Below are positions 32,496 through 44,451 of a stretch of DNA of 64,000 nt, piece by piece. The notes below the pieces were generated by a model. The model did not search any database. It was not told the origin of the DNA and worked only from the letters and a program-made list of their open reading frames with translations. Every line of letters starts with the position of its first letter. The first letter of the stretch is position 1. A program made the translations under genes and the position numbers. This DNA is from Citrobacter amalonaticus (GTDB taxonomy: Bacteria > Pseudomonadota > Gammaproteobacteria > Enterobacterales > Enterobacteriaceae), in the NCBI RefSeq assembly GCF_018323885.1, contig NZ_AP024585.1:3162001-3226000 (forward strand), read 5' to 3'.

Positions 32496-34637
32496 GTGTC
32501 CCGTATTATTATGCTGATCCCTACCGGAACCAGCGTCGGCCTGACCAGCGTCAGCCTCGGCGTCATCCGTGCTATGGAACGCAAAGGCGTTCGTCTGAGT
32601 GTCTTTAAGCCCATCGCCCAGCCACGCGCCGGTGGCGATGCGCCAGACCAGACCACCGCTATCGTTCGTGCAAACTCTTCTGTCACCGCGGCTGAACCGC
32701 TGAAGATGAGCCACGTAGAGTCTCTGCTGTCCAGCAATCAGAAAGATGTGCTGATGGAAGAGATCATCGCAAACTACCATGCGAACACCAAAGACGCAGA
32801 AGTGGTACTGGTTGAAGGCCTGGTCCCAACCCGTAAACACCAGTTCGCGCAGTCTCTGAACTACGAAATCGCCAAAACGCTGAACGCGGAAATCGTCTTC
32901 GTCATGTCTCAGGGCACCGATACGCCGGAACAGTTGAACGAGCGAATTGAACTGACTCGCAGCAGCTTCGGCGGCGCAAAAAACACCAACATCACCGGCG
33001 TTATCGTGAACAAACTGAACGCTCCGGTTGATGAACAAGGTCGTACCCGTCCGGATCTGTCTGAGATTTTCGACGACTCTTCCAAAGCGCAGGTCGTAAA
33101 AGTCGATCCGGCACAGCTCACCGCGAGCAGCCCACTGCCGGTTCTCGGCGCAGTGCCGTGGAGCTTTGAGCTGATCGCGACCCGTGCGATCGACATGGCG
33201 CGCCACCTGAATGCCACCATCGTCAACGAAGGCGACATCAATACGCGTCGCGTGAAGTCTGTCACTTTCTGTGCGCGTAGCATTCCGCACATGCTGGAAC
33301 ACTTCCGCGCCGGTTCCCTGCTGGTCACCTCCGCTGACCGTCCGGACGTGCTGGTTGCCGCGTGTCTGGCCGCGATGAATGGCGTTGAAATCGGCGCCCT
33401 GCTGCTGACCGGTGGCTACGAAATGGATGCGCGCATCTCTAAACTGTGTGAACGCGCTTTCGCTACCGGCCTGCCGGTATTCATGGTGAACACCAACACC
33501 TGGCAAACTTCTCTGAGCCTGCAGAGCTTCAACCTGGAAGTGCCGGTTGACGATCACGCACGCATCGAGAAAGTTCAGGAATACGTGGCGAACTACATCA
33601 ACGCTGACTGGATCGAGTCCCTGACCGCGACCTCTGAGCGTAGCCGTCGTCTGTCTCCTCCAGCCTTCCGCTATCAGTTGACCGAACTGGCGCGTAAAGC
33701 CGGTAAACGCGTTGTGCTGCCAGAAGGCGACGAACCGCGTACCGTGAAAGCGGCAGCCATCTGTGCTGAACGTGGTATCGCAACCTGCGTACTGCTGGGT
33801 AACCCGGAAGAGATCAACCGCGTTGCGGCCTCTCAGGGCGTTGAGCTCGGCGCTGGCATCGAAATCGTGGATCCGGAAGTGGTTCGCGAAAGCTATGTCG
33901 CGCGTCTGGTTGAACTGCGTAAGAGCAAAGGCATGACCGAAACCGTTGCCCGCGAACAGCTGGAAGACAACGTGGTTCTCGGTACGCTGATGCTGGAACA
34001 AGACGAAGTTGACGGTCTGGTATCAGGCGCTGTTCACACCACGGCTAACACCATTCGTCCGCCGCTGCAGCTTATCAAAACTGCGCCAGGCAGTTCACTG
34101 GTTTCCTCCGTCTTCTTCATGCTGCTGCCAGAACAGGTTTACGTTTACGGCGACTGCGCGATCAACCCGGATCCGACCGCTGAACAGCTGGCTGAAATCG
34201 CTATCCAGTCTGCTGACTCTGCCATTGCCTTTGGTATCGAACCGCGCGTCGCAATGCTCTCCTACTCCACCGGCACCTCTGGTGCGGGTAGCGACGTTGA
34301 GAAAGTGCGTGAAGCAACTCGTCTTGCACAGGAAAAACGTCCTGACCTGATGATCGACGGTCCGCTGCAGTACGATGCCGCCGTGATGGCTGACGTGGCA
34401 AAATCCAAAGCGCCGAACTCTCCGGTTGCGGGTCGCGCTACCGTGTTCATCTTCCCGGATCTGAACACCGGTAACACCACTTACAAAGCGGTACAGCGTT
34501 CTGCCGACCTGATCTCCATCGGGCCGATGCTGCAGGGTATGCGCAAGCCGGTGAATGACCTGTCCCGTGGCGCGCTGGTTGACGATATCGTCTACACCAT
34601 CGCTCTGACCGCGATTCAGTCTTCACAACAGCAGTAA
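32496..34637 (+). CDS. pta: Phosphate acetyltransferase
   Basis: Converts acetyl-CoA and phosphate to acetyl phosphate, feeding AckA. It has 713 residues in three parts: an N-terminal BioD-like P-loop region ([14 protein letters not shown] at 9-22), a central DRTGG domain (about 215-330) and the C-terminal catalytic PTA domain (about 390-713). Sequences such as [19 protein letters not shown] are typical of the last. It begins 74 bp after ackA and ends at a strong terminator. Confidence 0.98.
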   Translation: MSRIIMLIPTGTSVGLTSVSLGVIRAMERKGVRLSVFKPIAQPRAGGDAPDQTTAIVRANSSVTAAEPLKMSHVESLLSSNQKDVLMEEIIANYHANTKDAEVVLVEGLVPTRKHQFAQSLNYEIAKTLNAEIVFVMSQGTDTPEQLNERIELTRSSFGGAKNTNITGVIVNKLNAPVDEQGRTRPDLSEIFDDSSKAQVVKVDPAQLTASSPLPVLGAVPWSFELIATRAIDMARHLNATIVNEGDINTRRVKSVTFCARSIPHMLEHFRAGSLLVTSADRPDVLVAACLAAMNGVEIGALLLTGGYEMDARISKLCERAFATGLPVFMVNTNTWQTSLSLQSFNLEVPVDDHARIEKVQEYVANYINADWIESLTATSERSRRLSPPAFRYQLTELARKAGKRVVLPEGDEPRTVKAAAICAERGIATCVLLGNPEEINRVAASQGVELGAGIEIVDPEVVRESYVARLVELRKSKGMTETVAREQLEDNVVLGTLMLEQDEVDGLVSGAVHTTANTIRPPLQLIKTAPGSSLVSSVFFMLLPEQVYVYGDCAINPDPTAEQLAEIAIQSADSAIAFGIEPRVAMLSYSTGTSGAGSDVEKVREATRLAQEKRPDLMIDGPLQYDAAVMADVAKSKAPNSPVAGRATVFIFPDLNTGNTTYKAVQRSADLISIGPMLQGMRKPVNDLSRGALVDDIVYTIALTAIQSSQQQ

Positions 34638-34671
34638 GTTGTCTCCGCTGGGTCCAGACGGGCCCGGTCAA

Positions 34672-34705
34672 AAGCCGGAAATCACCCTGATTTCCGGCTT
34701 TTTTA
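34672..34705 (+). terminator. Intrinsic terminator of pta
   Basis: A 13-bp stem AAGCCGGAAATCA/TGATTTCCGGCTT (34672-34700) with a CCC loop and a T-run directly after it. Confidence 0.95.
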
Positions 34706-34760
34706 TTGCCGTTTCTGGCAATGCAAAAACGGATTTATTTGCTTAACTGCGCTGCATCAA

Positions 34761-34774
34761 TGAATAACCATTCG
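34761..34774 (+). promoter_or_regulatory. Possible single ARG box upstream of yfcC
   Basis: TGAATAACCATTCG matches the outer arms of the ArgR half-site pattern TGAAT-N4-ATTCA except for the last base. ArgR normally needs two boxes about 3 bp apart, and I see no good second box. Suggestive only, because YfcC is a predicted basic amino acid carrier. Confidence 0.3.
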
Positions 34775-34822
34775 CCTGTTTGCATACTTAGCCTCTTTGC
34801 TTTGCAACAGGGATAGTCTTTC

Positions 34823-36343
34823 ATGTCTGCAGTAACCGAAACACAGCCAGCCAGAAAATGGGCCATGCCCGATACGCTGGTCATTATTTTCTTTGTCGCC
34901 ATTTTAACCAGCCTTGCGACCTGGGTTGTCCCCGTCGGGATGTTCGACAGCCAGGAGGTGCAATACCAGGTAGATGGTCAGACAAAAACCCGTAAAGTGG
35001 TTGACCCCCACTCTTTCCGTATTCTGACCAACGAGGCCGGTGAAGCGCAGTATCATCCGGTTAAATTCTTCACTACCGGCGATGAAAGCCCGGGCCTGAT
35101 GAACTTCCCATTCGAAGGGCTGACCTCCGGCTCTAAATTCGGTACCGCCGTCGGTATCATCATGTTTATGCTGGTGATTGGCGGTGCGTTTGGCATCGTT
35201 ATGCGCACGGGAACTATTGATAACGGCATCCTTGCGCTCATCCGTCATACCAAAGGCAACGAGGTTCTGTTTATCCCGGTACTGTTTATTCTCTTCTCGC
35301 TGGGCGGTGCGGTGTTCGGCATGGGAGAAGAGGCGGTTGCCTTCGCGATCATCATCGCGCCGCTGATGGTGCGACTGGGGTATGACAGTATCACCACGGT
35401 GTTAGTGACCTATATTGCGACACAAATTGGCTTTGCCAGTTCATGGATGAACCCTTTCTGCGTGGTGGTCGCGCAGGGCATTGCCGGCGTACCGGTCCTC
35501 TCCGGTTCCGGTCTGCGTATCGTGGTATGGGTTATTTCGACACTGATCGGTCTGACGTTTACCCTGGTCTATGCCTCGCGGGTGAAAAAGAATCCGCTTC
35601 TGTCACGCGTGCATGAATCTGACCGTTTCTTTCGCGAACAGCAGGATGACGTTGTCGAGCGCCGCTTCACAATCGGCGACTGGCTGGTGCTGCTGGTACT
35701 GACCGGGGTGATGGTTTGGGTGGTCTGGGGCGTTATCGTCAACGCATGGTTTATTCCGGAGATAGCCAGCCAGTTCTTCACCATGGGCCTGGTCATTGGC
35801 ATTATCGCCGTTGTCTTCCGTCTTAACGGCATGACGGTCAACATTATGGCGTCCTCATTCACCGAAGGCGCACGCATGATGATTGCCCCCGCCCTGCTGG
35901 TAGGTTTTGCCAAAGGCATTTTACTGTTGGTAGGCAACGGCGAAGCGGGTGACGCCAGCGTGCTCAATACGCTGTTACACAGCATCGCCAACGGCATCAG
36001 CGGGCTGGACAACGCCGTTGCCGCGTGGTTTATGCTGCTCTTCCAGGCAGTGTTTAATTTCTTTGTAACGTCGGGATCGGGCCAGGCGGCGCTGACCATG
36101 CCGCTGTTAGCGCCGCTCGGCGATCTGGTGGGGGTTAACCGTCAGGTCACCGTACTGGCGTTCCAGTTTGGTGATGGCTTTAGCCACATCATCTATCCGA
36201 CCTCTGCATCACTGATGGCGACATTAGGCGTCTGTCGGGTGGATTTCCGTAACTGGTTGAAAGTGGGTGCGACGCTGCTGGGGCTGCTATTCATTATGTC
36301 CAGCGTGGTGGTGATTGGCGCACAAATCATGGGATACCACTAA
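34823..36343 (+). CDS. yfcC: Putative basic amino acid antiporter YfcC
   Basis: Inner-membrane protein of 506 residues with about 12 hydrophobic helices, matching E. coli YfcC. It belongs to the YfcC/ArcD-like family of predicted arginine/ornithine-type exchangers. The soluble loop at about 35-75 (TKTRKVVDPHSFRI) lies in the periplasm or cytoplasm depending on topology. Motifs GMGEEAVAFAIIIAPLM and TSGSGQAALTMPLLAPL mark the two inverted halves. The true substrate is not proven. Confidence 0.88.
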   Translation: MSAVTETQPARKWAMPDTLVIIFFVAILTSLATWVVPVGMFDSQEVQYQVDGQTKTRKVVDPHSFRILTNEAGEAQYHPVKFFTTGDESPGLMNFPFEGLTSGSKFGTAVGIIMFMLVIGGAFGIVMRTGTIDNGILALIRHTKGNEVLFIPVLFILFSLGGAVFGMGEEAVAFAIIIAPLMVRLGYDSITTVLVTYIATQIGFASSWMNPFCVVVAQGIAGVPVLSGSGLRIVVWVISTLIGLTFTLVYASRVKKNPLLSRVHESDRFFREQQDDVVERRFTIGDWLVLLVLTGVMVWVVWGVIVNAWFIPEIASQFFTMGLVIGIIAVVFRLNGMTVNIMASSFTEGARMMIAPALLVGFAKGILLLVGNGEAGDASVLNTLLHSIANGISGLDNAVAAWFMLLFQAVFNFFVTSGSGQAALTMPLLAPLGDLVGVNRQVTVLAFQFGDGFSHIIYPTSASLMATLGVCRVDFRNWLKVGATLLGLLFIMSSVVVIGAQIMGYH

Positions 36344-36348
36344 AAGAG

Positions 36349-36377
36349 AAAAGGAGCCGCTTATGGCTCCTTTTTAC
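36349..36377. terminator. Bidirectional terminator between yfcC and yfcD
   Basis: Stem AAAAGGAGCC (36349-36358) / GGCTCCTTTT (36365-36374) ending in T5; the A-rich left arm serves the convergent yfcD. Confidence 0.9.
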
Positions 36378-36396
36378 GGTTAGTTCAGAAAGGACG

Positions 36397-36963
36397 TTAC
36401 TCCGCCTCTTCCTGCTTCTCCTGTTGCGACTCTGACCTTGCCGCTTCATTTTTAGCGTTACGGGTCATCCACAGCGCCAGCGCTTTCAGCGAGTCGGGCG
36501 TGAATTCATCACAGCGGGCGGTAATTTCTTCCGGCGTCAACCAGCAAACTTCGCTGACCTCTTCTTCCTGCAAGGCGAACGGGCCGTGCGACACACAGCT
36601 GAACAGCGCACCCCAGACGCGACAGTTCTTATCTTCAAAGTAGAACTGACCATGTTCGGCGAATGGCACACCGGCGATGCCTAACTCTTCTTCCGCTTCA
36701 CGGCGGGCAGAATCCAGCAACTGTTCGTCAGCCTGCACAACGCCACCGGCAGTGGCATCTAACATTCCGGGTAAAAAGTCTTTTGTCTCGGTACGACGTT
36801 GCACCAGTATTTTGCCCATTCCGTCGTGTACAACAATATAGGTCGCACGATGACGCAGGCCCTGCGCTCGCATCTGTTCCCGGCTGGATTGTGCAATGAC
36901 TTCGTTGTCTTCATTCACAATATCCACCCATTCCGTACTTGCCAAACGACGCTGTTCCACCAT
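36397..36963 (-). CDS. yfcD: Nudix hydrolase YfcD
   Basis: Nudix-fold protein related to isopentenyl-diphosphate isomerases, 188 residues against 180 in E. coli. The extra residues come from a longer Lys/Glu/Gln-rich tail. The Nudix box [24 protein letters not shown] fits G-x5-E-x7-REUxEExGU. The substrate is unknown. It is the last of a minus-strand set with yfcE and yfcF. Confidence 0.93.
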   Translation of the reverse strand: MVEQRRLASTEWVDIVNEDNEVIAQSSREQMRAQGLRHRATYIVVHDGMGKILVQRRTETKDFLPGMLDATAGGVVQADEQLLDSARREAEEELGIAGVPFAEHGQFYFEDKNCRVWGALFSCVSHGPFALQEEEVSEVCWLTPEEITARCDEFTPDSLKALALWMTRNAKNEAARSESQQEKQEEAE

Positions 36964-37019
36964 CAGGAAACCTTCTTTTTCTGGCGCTCTTACGGCGCAT
37001 TTACATATGTGGGGGTAAA

Positions 37020-37571
37020 TTACGAATTAATCGCCACCTGCGCAATGATACTTTGATCATTGAGTGCGATAACGCTCAAAACATTATCGTCCAGCAGGCC
37101 ATAACTTGCCTGGTAGCCACCTTTCGGAATGCTTACTGAACCCGGGTTGAAGTGATAAATATCGCCTCTTTTTTCTGCCACCGGCAGATGCGTATGCCCG
37201 TATACCAGGACATCACCGGCCCGCAGTGCCGGCAGGTTATCCGGCCCAAAGAGATGACCGTGAGTCAGAAACAGTCGCTGATTTTCCAGTAGCACCTGCT
37301 GCCAGGGCGCGGTTATTGGAAACTGCAGCAGCATTTGATCCACTTCACTATCACAATTTCCCCGCACCGCGACAATCTGCGACGCCTGTTCATTGAGCCG
37401 CTCAGCGACCTGAGCGGGCGCGTAGCCTTCGGGTAACGCATTTCGCGGTCCGTGGTTGAGGACATCGCCCAGTATCACCAGCCACTGCGCGCCGCTCTGT
37501 GAAAACAGGGTCAGCACGCGTTCTGTAGCGGGCAGGGACCCATGAATGTCGGATGCAAACATCAGTTTCAT
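37020..37571 (-). CDS. yfcE: Phosphodiesterase YfcE (calcineurin-like)
   Basis: Metal-dependent phosphoesterase, shown in E. coli to cleave artificial phosphodiesters. The 183 residues run from the ATG at 37571 ([11 protein letters not shown]); CGGAG lies 6 bases upstream. A GTG one codon earlier corresponds to the first Met of E. coli YfcE. Metal motifs are [25 protein letters not shown] and YGHTHLP, all in the standard order. Confidence 0.93.
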   Translation of the reverse strand: MKLMFASDIHGSLPATERVLTLFSQSGAQWLVILGDVLNHGPRNALPEGYAPAQVAERLNEQASQIVAVRGNCDSEVDQMLLQFPITAPWQQVLLENQRLFLTHGHLFGPDNLPALRAGDVLVYGHTHLPVAEKRGDIYHFNPGSVSIPKGGYQASYGLLDDNVLSVIALNDQSIIAQVAINS

Positions 37572-37626
37572 CACATGCTCCGTGTCATCAAAAACCGCAT
37601 TATGATACTGGATTACAAACGTTTTA

Positions 37627-39045
<1,419 letters not shown>

Positions 39046-39111
39046 GCAAGAGGATAACGCGACCGGGTTCTCGTGTATCATGCGAGAGTTCATACATGGA
39101 GGAGACCTGCA

Positions 39112-39474
39112 ATGTCACATCATGACGCTATAATTCGTATAAAAAACCTTCGCTTACGCACTTTCATTGGCATCAAAGAGGAAGAGATCAATAACCGACA
39201 GGATATTGTCATCAACGTTGCGATTCACTATCCGGCGGACAAGGCTCGCGTCAGCGAAGATATCAATGATGCGTTGAATTACCGCACGATCACCAAAAAT
39301 ATCATCCTGCACGTTGAGAACAATCGCTTCTCATTGTTAGAAAAATTAACCCAGGATGTGCTCGATATCGCACGCGAACACCACTGGGTCACTTATGCTG
39401 AAGTGGAAGTCGACAAACTACACGCGTTGCGTTATGCCGATTCCGTCTCCATGACGTTGAGCTGGCAGCGCTAA
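39112..39474 (+). CDS. folX: Dihydroneopterin triphosphate 2'-epimerase
   Basis: T-fold enzyme that epimerises dihydroneopterin triphosphate to the monapterin form, a FolB paralogue. The 120 residues match E. coli FolX ([17 protein letters not shown]). The start at 39112 ([10 protein letters not shown]) has a GGAGGAG ribosome site; the upstream in-frame extension is not conserved. yfcH starts 20 bp later. Confidence 0.95.
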   Translation: MSHHDAIIRIKNLRLRTFIGIKEEEINNRQDIVINVAIHYPADKARVSEDINDALNYRTITKNIILHVENNRFSLLEKLTQDVLDIAREHHWVTYAEVEVDKLHALRYADSVSMTLSWQR

Positions 39475-39494
39475 CCGACATCACGGGAGGCTGC

Positions 39495-40388
39495 ATGAAG
39501 ATACTGGTAACTGGAGGGACTGGCCTTATTGGAGGACACCTGGTCCCGCGCCTGCAGGAACTGGATCATCAGGTGACCGTACTGACCCGCCACCGCGATA
39601 CTGCCCGGGAAAAGCTCAATGACCGGGTGACACTGTGGGACACGCTGGAAGATAAGCAAAATCTCGACGGTTTTGACGCGGTGATTAACCTGGCCGGTGA
39701 GCCCATTGCTGACAAGCGCTGGACGACGGAGCAAAAAGATCGCTTGTGTCAGAGCCGCTGGCGCATCACCCAGAAACTGGCGGACCTCATTAATGCCAGT
39801 GAAACCCCGCCGTCAGTCCTGATTTCAGGTTCTGCCACAGGTTATTATGGCGATCTGGGCGAAGTGGTCGTCACCGAGGAAGAACCGCCGCATAACGAAT
39901 TCACCCATAAACTTTGCACACGCTGGGAGCAAATTGCCTGCGAAGCGCAAAGCGACAAAACGCGTGTATGCCTGCTGCGTACCGGCGTGGTGCTGGCACC
40001 AAAGGGCGGTATCCTCGGCAAAATGGTTCCACCGTTTCGTCTGGGCCTCGGTGGCCCCATTGGCAACGGCCGCCAGTATCTGGCCTGGATCCACATTGAT
40101 GATATGGTCAATGCGATTCTCTGGCTGCTGGATAACGACCTGCGTGGGCCGTTCAACATGGTCTCGCCCTATCCGGTACGCAATGAGCAGTTTGCTCATG
40201 CGCTGGGACATGCCCTGCAACGGCCAGCCATTCTTCGCGTACCAGCCACCGTGATTCGCCTGCTGATGGGCGAATCATCGGTACTGGTGCTGGGTGGGCA
40301 ACGCGCCCTGCCCAAACGACTGGAAGCCGCCGGATTTCCCTTCCGTTGGTATGACCTTGAAGAAGCGCTGTCGGATGTCGTTCGCTAA
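39495..40388 (+). CDS. yfcH: NAD-dependent epimerase-like protein YfcH (SDR39U1)
   Basis: Atypical short-chain dehydrogenase of 297 residues, as in E. coli. The nucleotide-binding motif [15 protein letters not shown] (6-20) is clear and an [10 protein letters not shown] stretch holds the catalytic Tyr region. The C-terminal 45 residues form the DUF1731 cap ([11 protein letters not shown] onward). Substrate unknown; a cell-division role has been suggested for homologues. Confidence 0.92.
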   Translation: MKILVTGGTGLIGGHLVPRLQELDHQVTVLTRHRDTAREKLNDRVTLWDTLEDKQNLDGFDAVINLAGEPIADKRWTTEQKDRLCQSRWRITQKLADLINASETPPSVLISGSATGYYGDLGEVVVTEEEPPHNEFTHKLCTRWEQIACEAQSDKTRVCLLRTGVVLAPKGGILGKMVPPFRLGLGGPIGNGRQYLAWIHIDDMVNAILWLLDNDLRGPFNMVSPYPVRNEQFAHALGHALQRPAILRVPATVIRLLMGESSVLVLGGQRALPKRLEAAGFPFRWYDLEEALSDVVR

Positions 40389-40457
40389 CGTCTTCCCTGT
40401 TCACTCTCGCCGTTCCGGTGGTAAGGTAGTCTCACTGGCTCCCGGAATGGCGATTTT

Positions 40458-40961
40458 ATGGCACGACTCACAACCGAACGACTGACGCTTTCCCCGTTTC
40501 AACCCACAGACTGGCCCTTTTTCCTCGCGCTTCGTGAAAATCCGGACATCATGCGTTTTATGGGCAACCTCTGCCCGGAACGCGAAACGCGTTTGCTGTT
40601 TGCGCGTCGTCTTACCTCAAAACACACCTTCGTGATCCGCCAGCATCACGATGCCACACCGCTGGGAGACATTGGCTTACAAATCAGCCATCATTTTCCG
40701 CAGGAAGCTGACATCGGTTATTGCGTTATCCCCGCCGTCCAGGGACGCGGTATCGCCAGTGAGGCCGTTCGTGCCGTCTGCGACTATGCCTTCCGCGAAG
40801 CTGGCGTGAAAGCCATCAACGCCTGGGTGCTTGCCGAGAACCGGGGTTCAGTCCGCCTGCTGGAAAAACTGGGATTTGTGCGTACGCAGGTGCTGGAGAA
40901 AGCGTTTGAGATCAACGGTATCCACTATGACGACTGGGGATACCGTCTGGAGATGGCGTGA
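40458..40961 (+). CDS. GNAT acetyltransferase, RimJ/RimL-like
   Basis: A 167-residue protein with the Acetyltransf_3-type layout: N-terminal TTERLTLSPFQPTDW, then a central GYCVIPAVQGRGIASEAVRA acetyl-CoA loop, and C-terminal NRGSVRLLEKLGFVR. This family acetylates N-termini, small molecules or antibiotics; the target here is unknown. I do not recall this gene between yfcH and rpnB in E. coli K-12, so it is an accessory insertion or a K-12 loss. It converges with rpnB. Confidence 0.85.
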   Translation: MARLTTERLTLSPFQPTDWPFFLALRENPDIMRFMGNLCPERETRLLFARRLTSKHTFVIRQHHDATPLGDIGLQISHHFPQEADIGYCVIPAVQGRGIASEAVRAVCDYAFREAGVKAINAWVLAENRGSVRLLEKLGFVRTQVLEKAFEINGIHYDDWGYRLEMA

Positions 40962-40990
40962 GGTTAACTGCCCGTCGACGCGAGATAGTC

Positions 40991-41878
40991 TTATGCGCGG
41001 GTAGCGGTAAGCTCGTCAACGGGAAGACCGGTTATCCTGGCGACGGTGTGGGCATCAATCCCATCTGCCAGCATCATACGTGCAATCCGCTGGGCTTCAT
41101 CGCGTTTTCCCTGTTGAATCCCCTGCTGACGCAATCTGTCGGCGATAGTCATTAGTCTCTCCTTGTGGTGGGGTGAACGCTGGGCAACCTCGGCAAGAAA
41201 CTCACTAAAATGCGCGGCGTCACCGGTTTGCATCATATAATTAAACAGCGTTTTCAACTGGCTGTCATTAGCGTAACCCTTAATCAACAGGGCAACTAAT
41301 TGCTCCATCAAGCCCATTAAATCACGCTTGCGGATATGCTTTTGCATTAATTCCAGGAGCGCTATCCGTCGATGCTGCATAATGTCATCATCCGCCACAA
41401 CCGTAATATCAACCAGAGGAAAGGCGGCGGTATAGAGTTGTCTTGCCGTAGAGGGATCGGCAAATTCATCCAGCCAACACAAGGAAAAGGGATAGGGCGT
41501 CACCGCGCCGTGATAAAATAACATCGGGATCACCAATGGCAGTTTTTTATGTCCGGCATCGAGATGACGTTGCATTGCCCCCATGGCATAGCGCATCAGT
41601 CGGAATGCCATATGAGCATCGGGTGAACTTTGATGTTCAATCACCACATAGATAAAGCCCTCTCCTTCCGCCGTCTTTAACGACCAAAGAACATCGGAAT
41701 AATACGCACGGAGATTCTCTTCAATAAAGCTACCTGACTCGAGTTTCAGCGAGTCCAGATCGCAAAGTTGCCGCAATGAAGCAGGCAGATGGAATTCCAG
41801 GAAATCTCTGGCAGTGTCCGGGTGGCACATGAACGTTTTAAACACCGCATCATGCGCTGTAACCTTAGCTGTTGTCAT
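40991..41878 (-). CDS. rpnB: Recombination-promoting nuclease RpnB (Rpn/YhgA family)
   Basis: PD-(D/E)xK nuclease of the transposase_31 family. E. coli Rpn proteins cut DNA and raise RecA-independent recombination. Family segments are [20 protein letters not shown], then the catalytic YYSDVLWSL and VVIEHQS, then [11 protein letters not shown] take [10 protein letters not shown] (41878) as start; in-frame Met codons lie 2 and up to 22 codons upstream. The C-terminal 45 residues, beginning [11 protein letters not shown], are the variable tail typical of the family. Confidence 0.9.
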   Translation of the reverse strand: MTTAKVTAHDAVFKTFMCHPDTARDFLEFHLPASLRQLCDLDSLKLESGSFIEENLRAYYSDVLWSLKTAEGEGFIYVVIEHQSSPDAHMAFRLMRYAMGAMQRHLDAGHKKLPLVIPMLFYHGAVTPYPFSLCWLDEFADPSTARQLYTAAFPLVDITVVADDDIMQHRRIALLELMQKHIRKRDLMGLMEQLVALLIKGYANDSQLKTLFNYMMQTGDAAHFSEFLAEVAQRSPHHKERLMTIADRLRQQGIQQGKRDEAQRIARMMLADGIDAHTVARITGLPVDELTATRA

Positions 41879-42024
41879 GACCATACCATCATCCCTGTGA
41901 GTCGATGACATGACGTTACGCGCATTAATCGTCTGCGACACCAACAGACGTTGCGCTTTGCGGTGATGAATCCAGGGTAAATGCGCTGGTCTGCAATATT
42001 TTCAGGGCTTACGGAAAGTCACTC

Positions 42025-42061
42025 GCAAAAAAAGCCGGGAGGCTGTTGCCTTTCCCGGCTT
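42025..42061 (-). terminator. Terminator of the hisJQMP operon
   Basis: Stem AAGCCGGGA (42032-42040) / TCCCGGCTT (42053-42061), with an A-run at 42027-42033 that gives a U-run in the minus-strand transcript, 25 bp past the hisP stop. Confidence 0.92.
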
Positions 42062-42085
42062 ACCTTAACGATACGCCTGAACCCG

Positions 42086-42859
42086 TTACTTCAGCGATCC
42101 TTTCAGGAACTGTTGCAGGCGTGGACTTTGGGGGTTACCGAAGAGTTGCTCTGGATTGCCCTCTTCTTCGATTTTCCCCTGATGCAAGAAAATCACGTGG
42201 CTGGAGACATGGCGGGCAAAGCCCATTTCGTGCGTCACCACCACCATCGTTTTCCCCTCTTCGGCCAGTTGCTGCATGATACGCAGCACCTCGCCGACCA
42301 GTTCAGGATCCAGCGCCGAGGTTGGTTCATCAAAGAGCAACACTTCCGGCTCCATCGCCAGGGCGCGTGCAATCGACACTCGCTGCTGCTGACCACCGGA
42401 AAGATGCACCGGGTATTTCCCCTGTGCACGCTCATCAATGCCGACTTTCGCCAGGTATTTGGTCGCCCGTTCACGGGCTTCCTGTTTGCTCAGACCCAAC
42501 ACCTGAATTGGCGCTTCCATGACGTTTTCCAGCACCGTCATGTGGCTCCACAGGTTAAAGTGCTGAAACACCATCGTCAGGCGGGTACGCAGTAAACGAA
42601 GCTGATTTTTATCCGCCACCTTCAGTTGACCGTCTTTGTCACGCACCAGGTTGATGTTCTGGCCGTTGACCACAATCGACCCTTCGCTCGGTTTTTCGAG
42701 GAAGTTTATGCAGCGCAAAAATGTACTTTTCCCGGAGCCGGATGAGCCAATAATACTGATCACATCTCCGGCGTTGGCCTGCAGTGAAACCCCTTTCAGC
42801 ACTTCGTGTTCGCCGTAGCGTTTGTGCAAATCGATAACGTTTAATTTATTCTCAGACAT
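42086..42859 (-). CDS. hisP: Histidine/basic amino acid ABC importer ATPase HisP
   Basis: ATPase of the HisJ/ArgT-dependent importer, acting as a dimer under HisQM. The 257 residues start at [10 protein letters not shown]. Walker A is GSSGSGKST with Lys44, the signature is [10 protein letters not shown] and Walker B is [12 protein letters not shown]. It starts 13 bp after hisM and is the last gene of the operon. Confidence 0.97.
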   Translation of the reverse strand: MSENKLNVIDLHKRYGEHEVLKGVSLQANAGDVISIIGSSGSGKSTFLRCINFLEKPSEGSIVVNGQNINLVRDKDGQLKVADKNQLRLLRTRLTMVFQHFNLWSHMTVLENVMEAPIQVLGLSKQEARERATKYLAKVGIDERAQGKYPVHLSGGQQQRVSIARALAMEPEVLLFDEPTSALDPELVGEVLRIMQQLAEEGKTMVVVTHEMGFARHVSSHVIFLHQGKIEEEGNPEQLFGNPQSPRLQQFLKGSLK

Positions 42860-42872
42860 CGTGTTACCCGAA

Positions 42873-43580
42873 TTATTTAGAGGAAACATGCTGCAACCAG
42901 CGCCTTTCCGCACGGCGGAACAGGCTTATCAGGACATACGATATGATTAAGTACAGCACGGCGGCAATACCGAAAGCGGTAAAGGGCTGATAGGTCGCCG
43001 AGTTAATATCACGGGCGATTTTCAGCAGATCCGGAACCGTTGCCGTGAACGCCAGCGCCGTGGAGTGCAGCATTAAAATGACCTCGTTGCTGTACGCGGG
43101 TAACGCGATACGCAACGCCGAAGGCAGAATAATGCAACGATACATTTTGAATGAGGAGAAGCCATACGCGCGCGCGGCTTCAATTTCACCGTGCGGAACC
43201 GAGCGAATGGCCCCGGCGAAAATCTCTGTGGTATAGGCGCACGTGTTCAGCGTCAGCGCCAGAACGGTACAGTTCAGACCGCTGCGGAAGAAGGCGTTCA
43301 GAAAATCGGTGCCTTTGACTATCTCCAGCGTGTACATCCCTGAATAGAACACCAGTAGCTGAACGTACAATGGCGTCCCGCGAAAAATATAGGTAAACAG
43401 CCAGATGGGAAACTGGATGAATTTGTTGCTGGAAACACGACCAATGGCCAGAAAAACGGCCAGAATGCCGCCCATCACCACGGAGGAAATCAGCAGCCAC
43501 AGCGTAATCGCCACCCCCGTAAACCGGTAGCCATCCGTCCACAACAGGGATTTCCAGTACTCCTGAATTATCTCAATCAC
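42873..43580 (-). CDS. hisM: Histidine/basic amino acid ABC importer permease HisM
   Basis: Permease of 235 residues with five membrane helices, pairing with HisQ. The conserved EAA loop that contacts HisP reads [24 protein letters not shown] (about 150-175). Its start overlaps the hisQ stop by 4 bp, giving coupled translation and balanced amounts of the two permeases. Confidence 0.96.
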   Translation of the reverse strand: MIEIIQEYWKSLLWTDGYRFTGVAITLWLLISSVVMGGILAVFLAIGRVSSNKFIQFPIWLFTYIFRGTPLYVQLLVFYSGMYTLEIVKGTDFLNAFFRSGLNCTVLALTLNTCAYTTEIFAGAIRSVPHGEIEAARAYGFSSFKMYRCIILPSALRIALPAYSNEVILMLHSTALAFTATVPDLLKIARDINSATYQPFTAFGIAAVLYLIISYVLISLFRRAERRWLQHVSSK

Positions 43581-44263
43581 AGGTCAGCCCTCTTCACACC
43601 GACGGAGTAACGGCGCTCAAGGAACAGCAGCACACCATTGGAAACCGTAGTAAATACCAGATAGATAAGCCCGCAGACGATGGCGAAATAGAATGGCTCC
43701 CAGGTGCTCTTTCCGGCCAGTTGCGTGGCTTTGACCACATCTTCCAGACCGAGCAGCGAGACCAGCGCCGTCGCTTTGAGGATCACCTGCCAGTTATTCC
43801 CAATCCCCGGCAGCGCATAGCGCATCATTGCCGGAAACATAATACGGCGGAAAATTTGTGAAGAGGTAAAACCGAAAGCGGTAGCGGCTTCAATATGACC
43901 TATTGGTACCGCCATAAAAGCGCCACGAAAGGTTTCTGTAAAATACGCGCCATAGATAAAACCGAGCGTAATAATACCAGCGACCATCGGGTCGATATCA
44001 ATCTGACTGATGCCTATCGCATCGGTTAATGTGTTGAGTGCTATCTGCAGGCCATAAAAAATCAGCAGCATCAGCACCAGATCCGGCACCCCGCGAATGA
44101 GGGTGGTATAAGCTTCGAAAATAAGCCCCGTCACCCGGTTTTGCGAGAGTTTAGCCCCCGCACCGACGAGCCCGATCAGAACGGCCAGCACCACGGAACT
44201 GAGAGCCAGTTCCAGCGTGACAATTGCGCCCTGTAAAATAACACCTGAAAACCCGTACAACAT
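43577..44263 (-). CDS. hisQ: Histidine/basic amino acid ABC importer permease HisQ
   Basis: Permease partner of HisM, 228 residues with five membrane helices. The EAA loop is GHIEAATAFGFTSSQIFRRIMFPAM (about 120-145). The gene follows hisJ after 188 bp that contain paired REP elements, so expression is expected to be lower than that of hisJ. Confidence 0.96.
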   Translation of the reverse strand: MLYGFSGVILQGAIVTLELALSSVVLAVLIGLVGAGAKLSQNRVTGLIFEAYTTLIRGVPDLVLMLLIFYGLQIALNTLTDAIGISQIDIDPMVAGIITLGFIYGAYFTETFRGAFMAVPIGHIEAATAFGFTSSQIFRRIMFPAMMRYALPGIGNNWQVILKATALVSLLGLEDVVKATQLAGKSTWEPFYFAIVCGLIYLVFTTVSNGVLLFLERRYSVGVKRADL

Positions 44264-44325
44264 GCTGCCTGTCCTGTCGTGAGTGGCGAGTTAGAAGCCT
44301 CTTTTGACGTGATGGTGCTACCTGT

Positions 44326-44405
44326 TATGCCGAATGGCGGCGTAGCCTTATCCGGCCTACAGCAATCACCTGTAGGCCGGATAAGCGCAGTGCCATCAGG
44401 CATAA
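44326..44405. repeat. Paired REP elements (BIME) between hisJ and hisQ
   Basis: Two REP palindromes in opposite orientation: GCCGAATGGCGGCGTAG...TTATCCGGCCTAC, then GTAGGCCGGATAAGCGCAGTGCCATCAGGC. The hisJ-hisQ gap is a classic REP location in Salmonella, where the element protects hisJ mRNA from 3' decay. Confidence 0.92.
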
Positions 44406-44451
44406 AACCGGTTCATCATCACGTCCTGGGCTTTATCTGCACCTGCGGGGA

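Noticed and set aside
32436..34001. Open frame of 521 codons on the minus strand opposite pta
   Set aside because: It is fully antisense to the well-matched pta gene, its product resembles no family I know, and it reflects the codon bias of the real gene.
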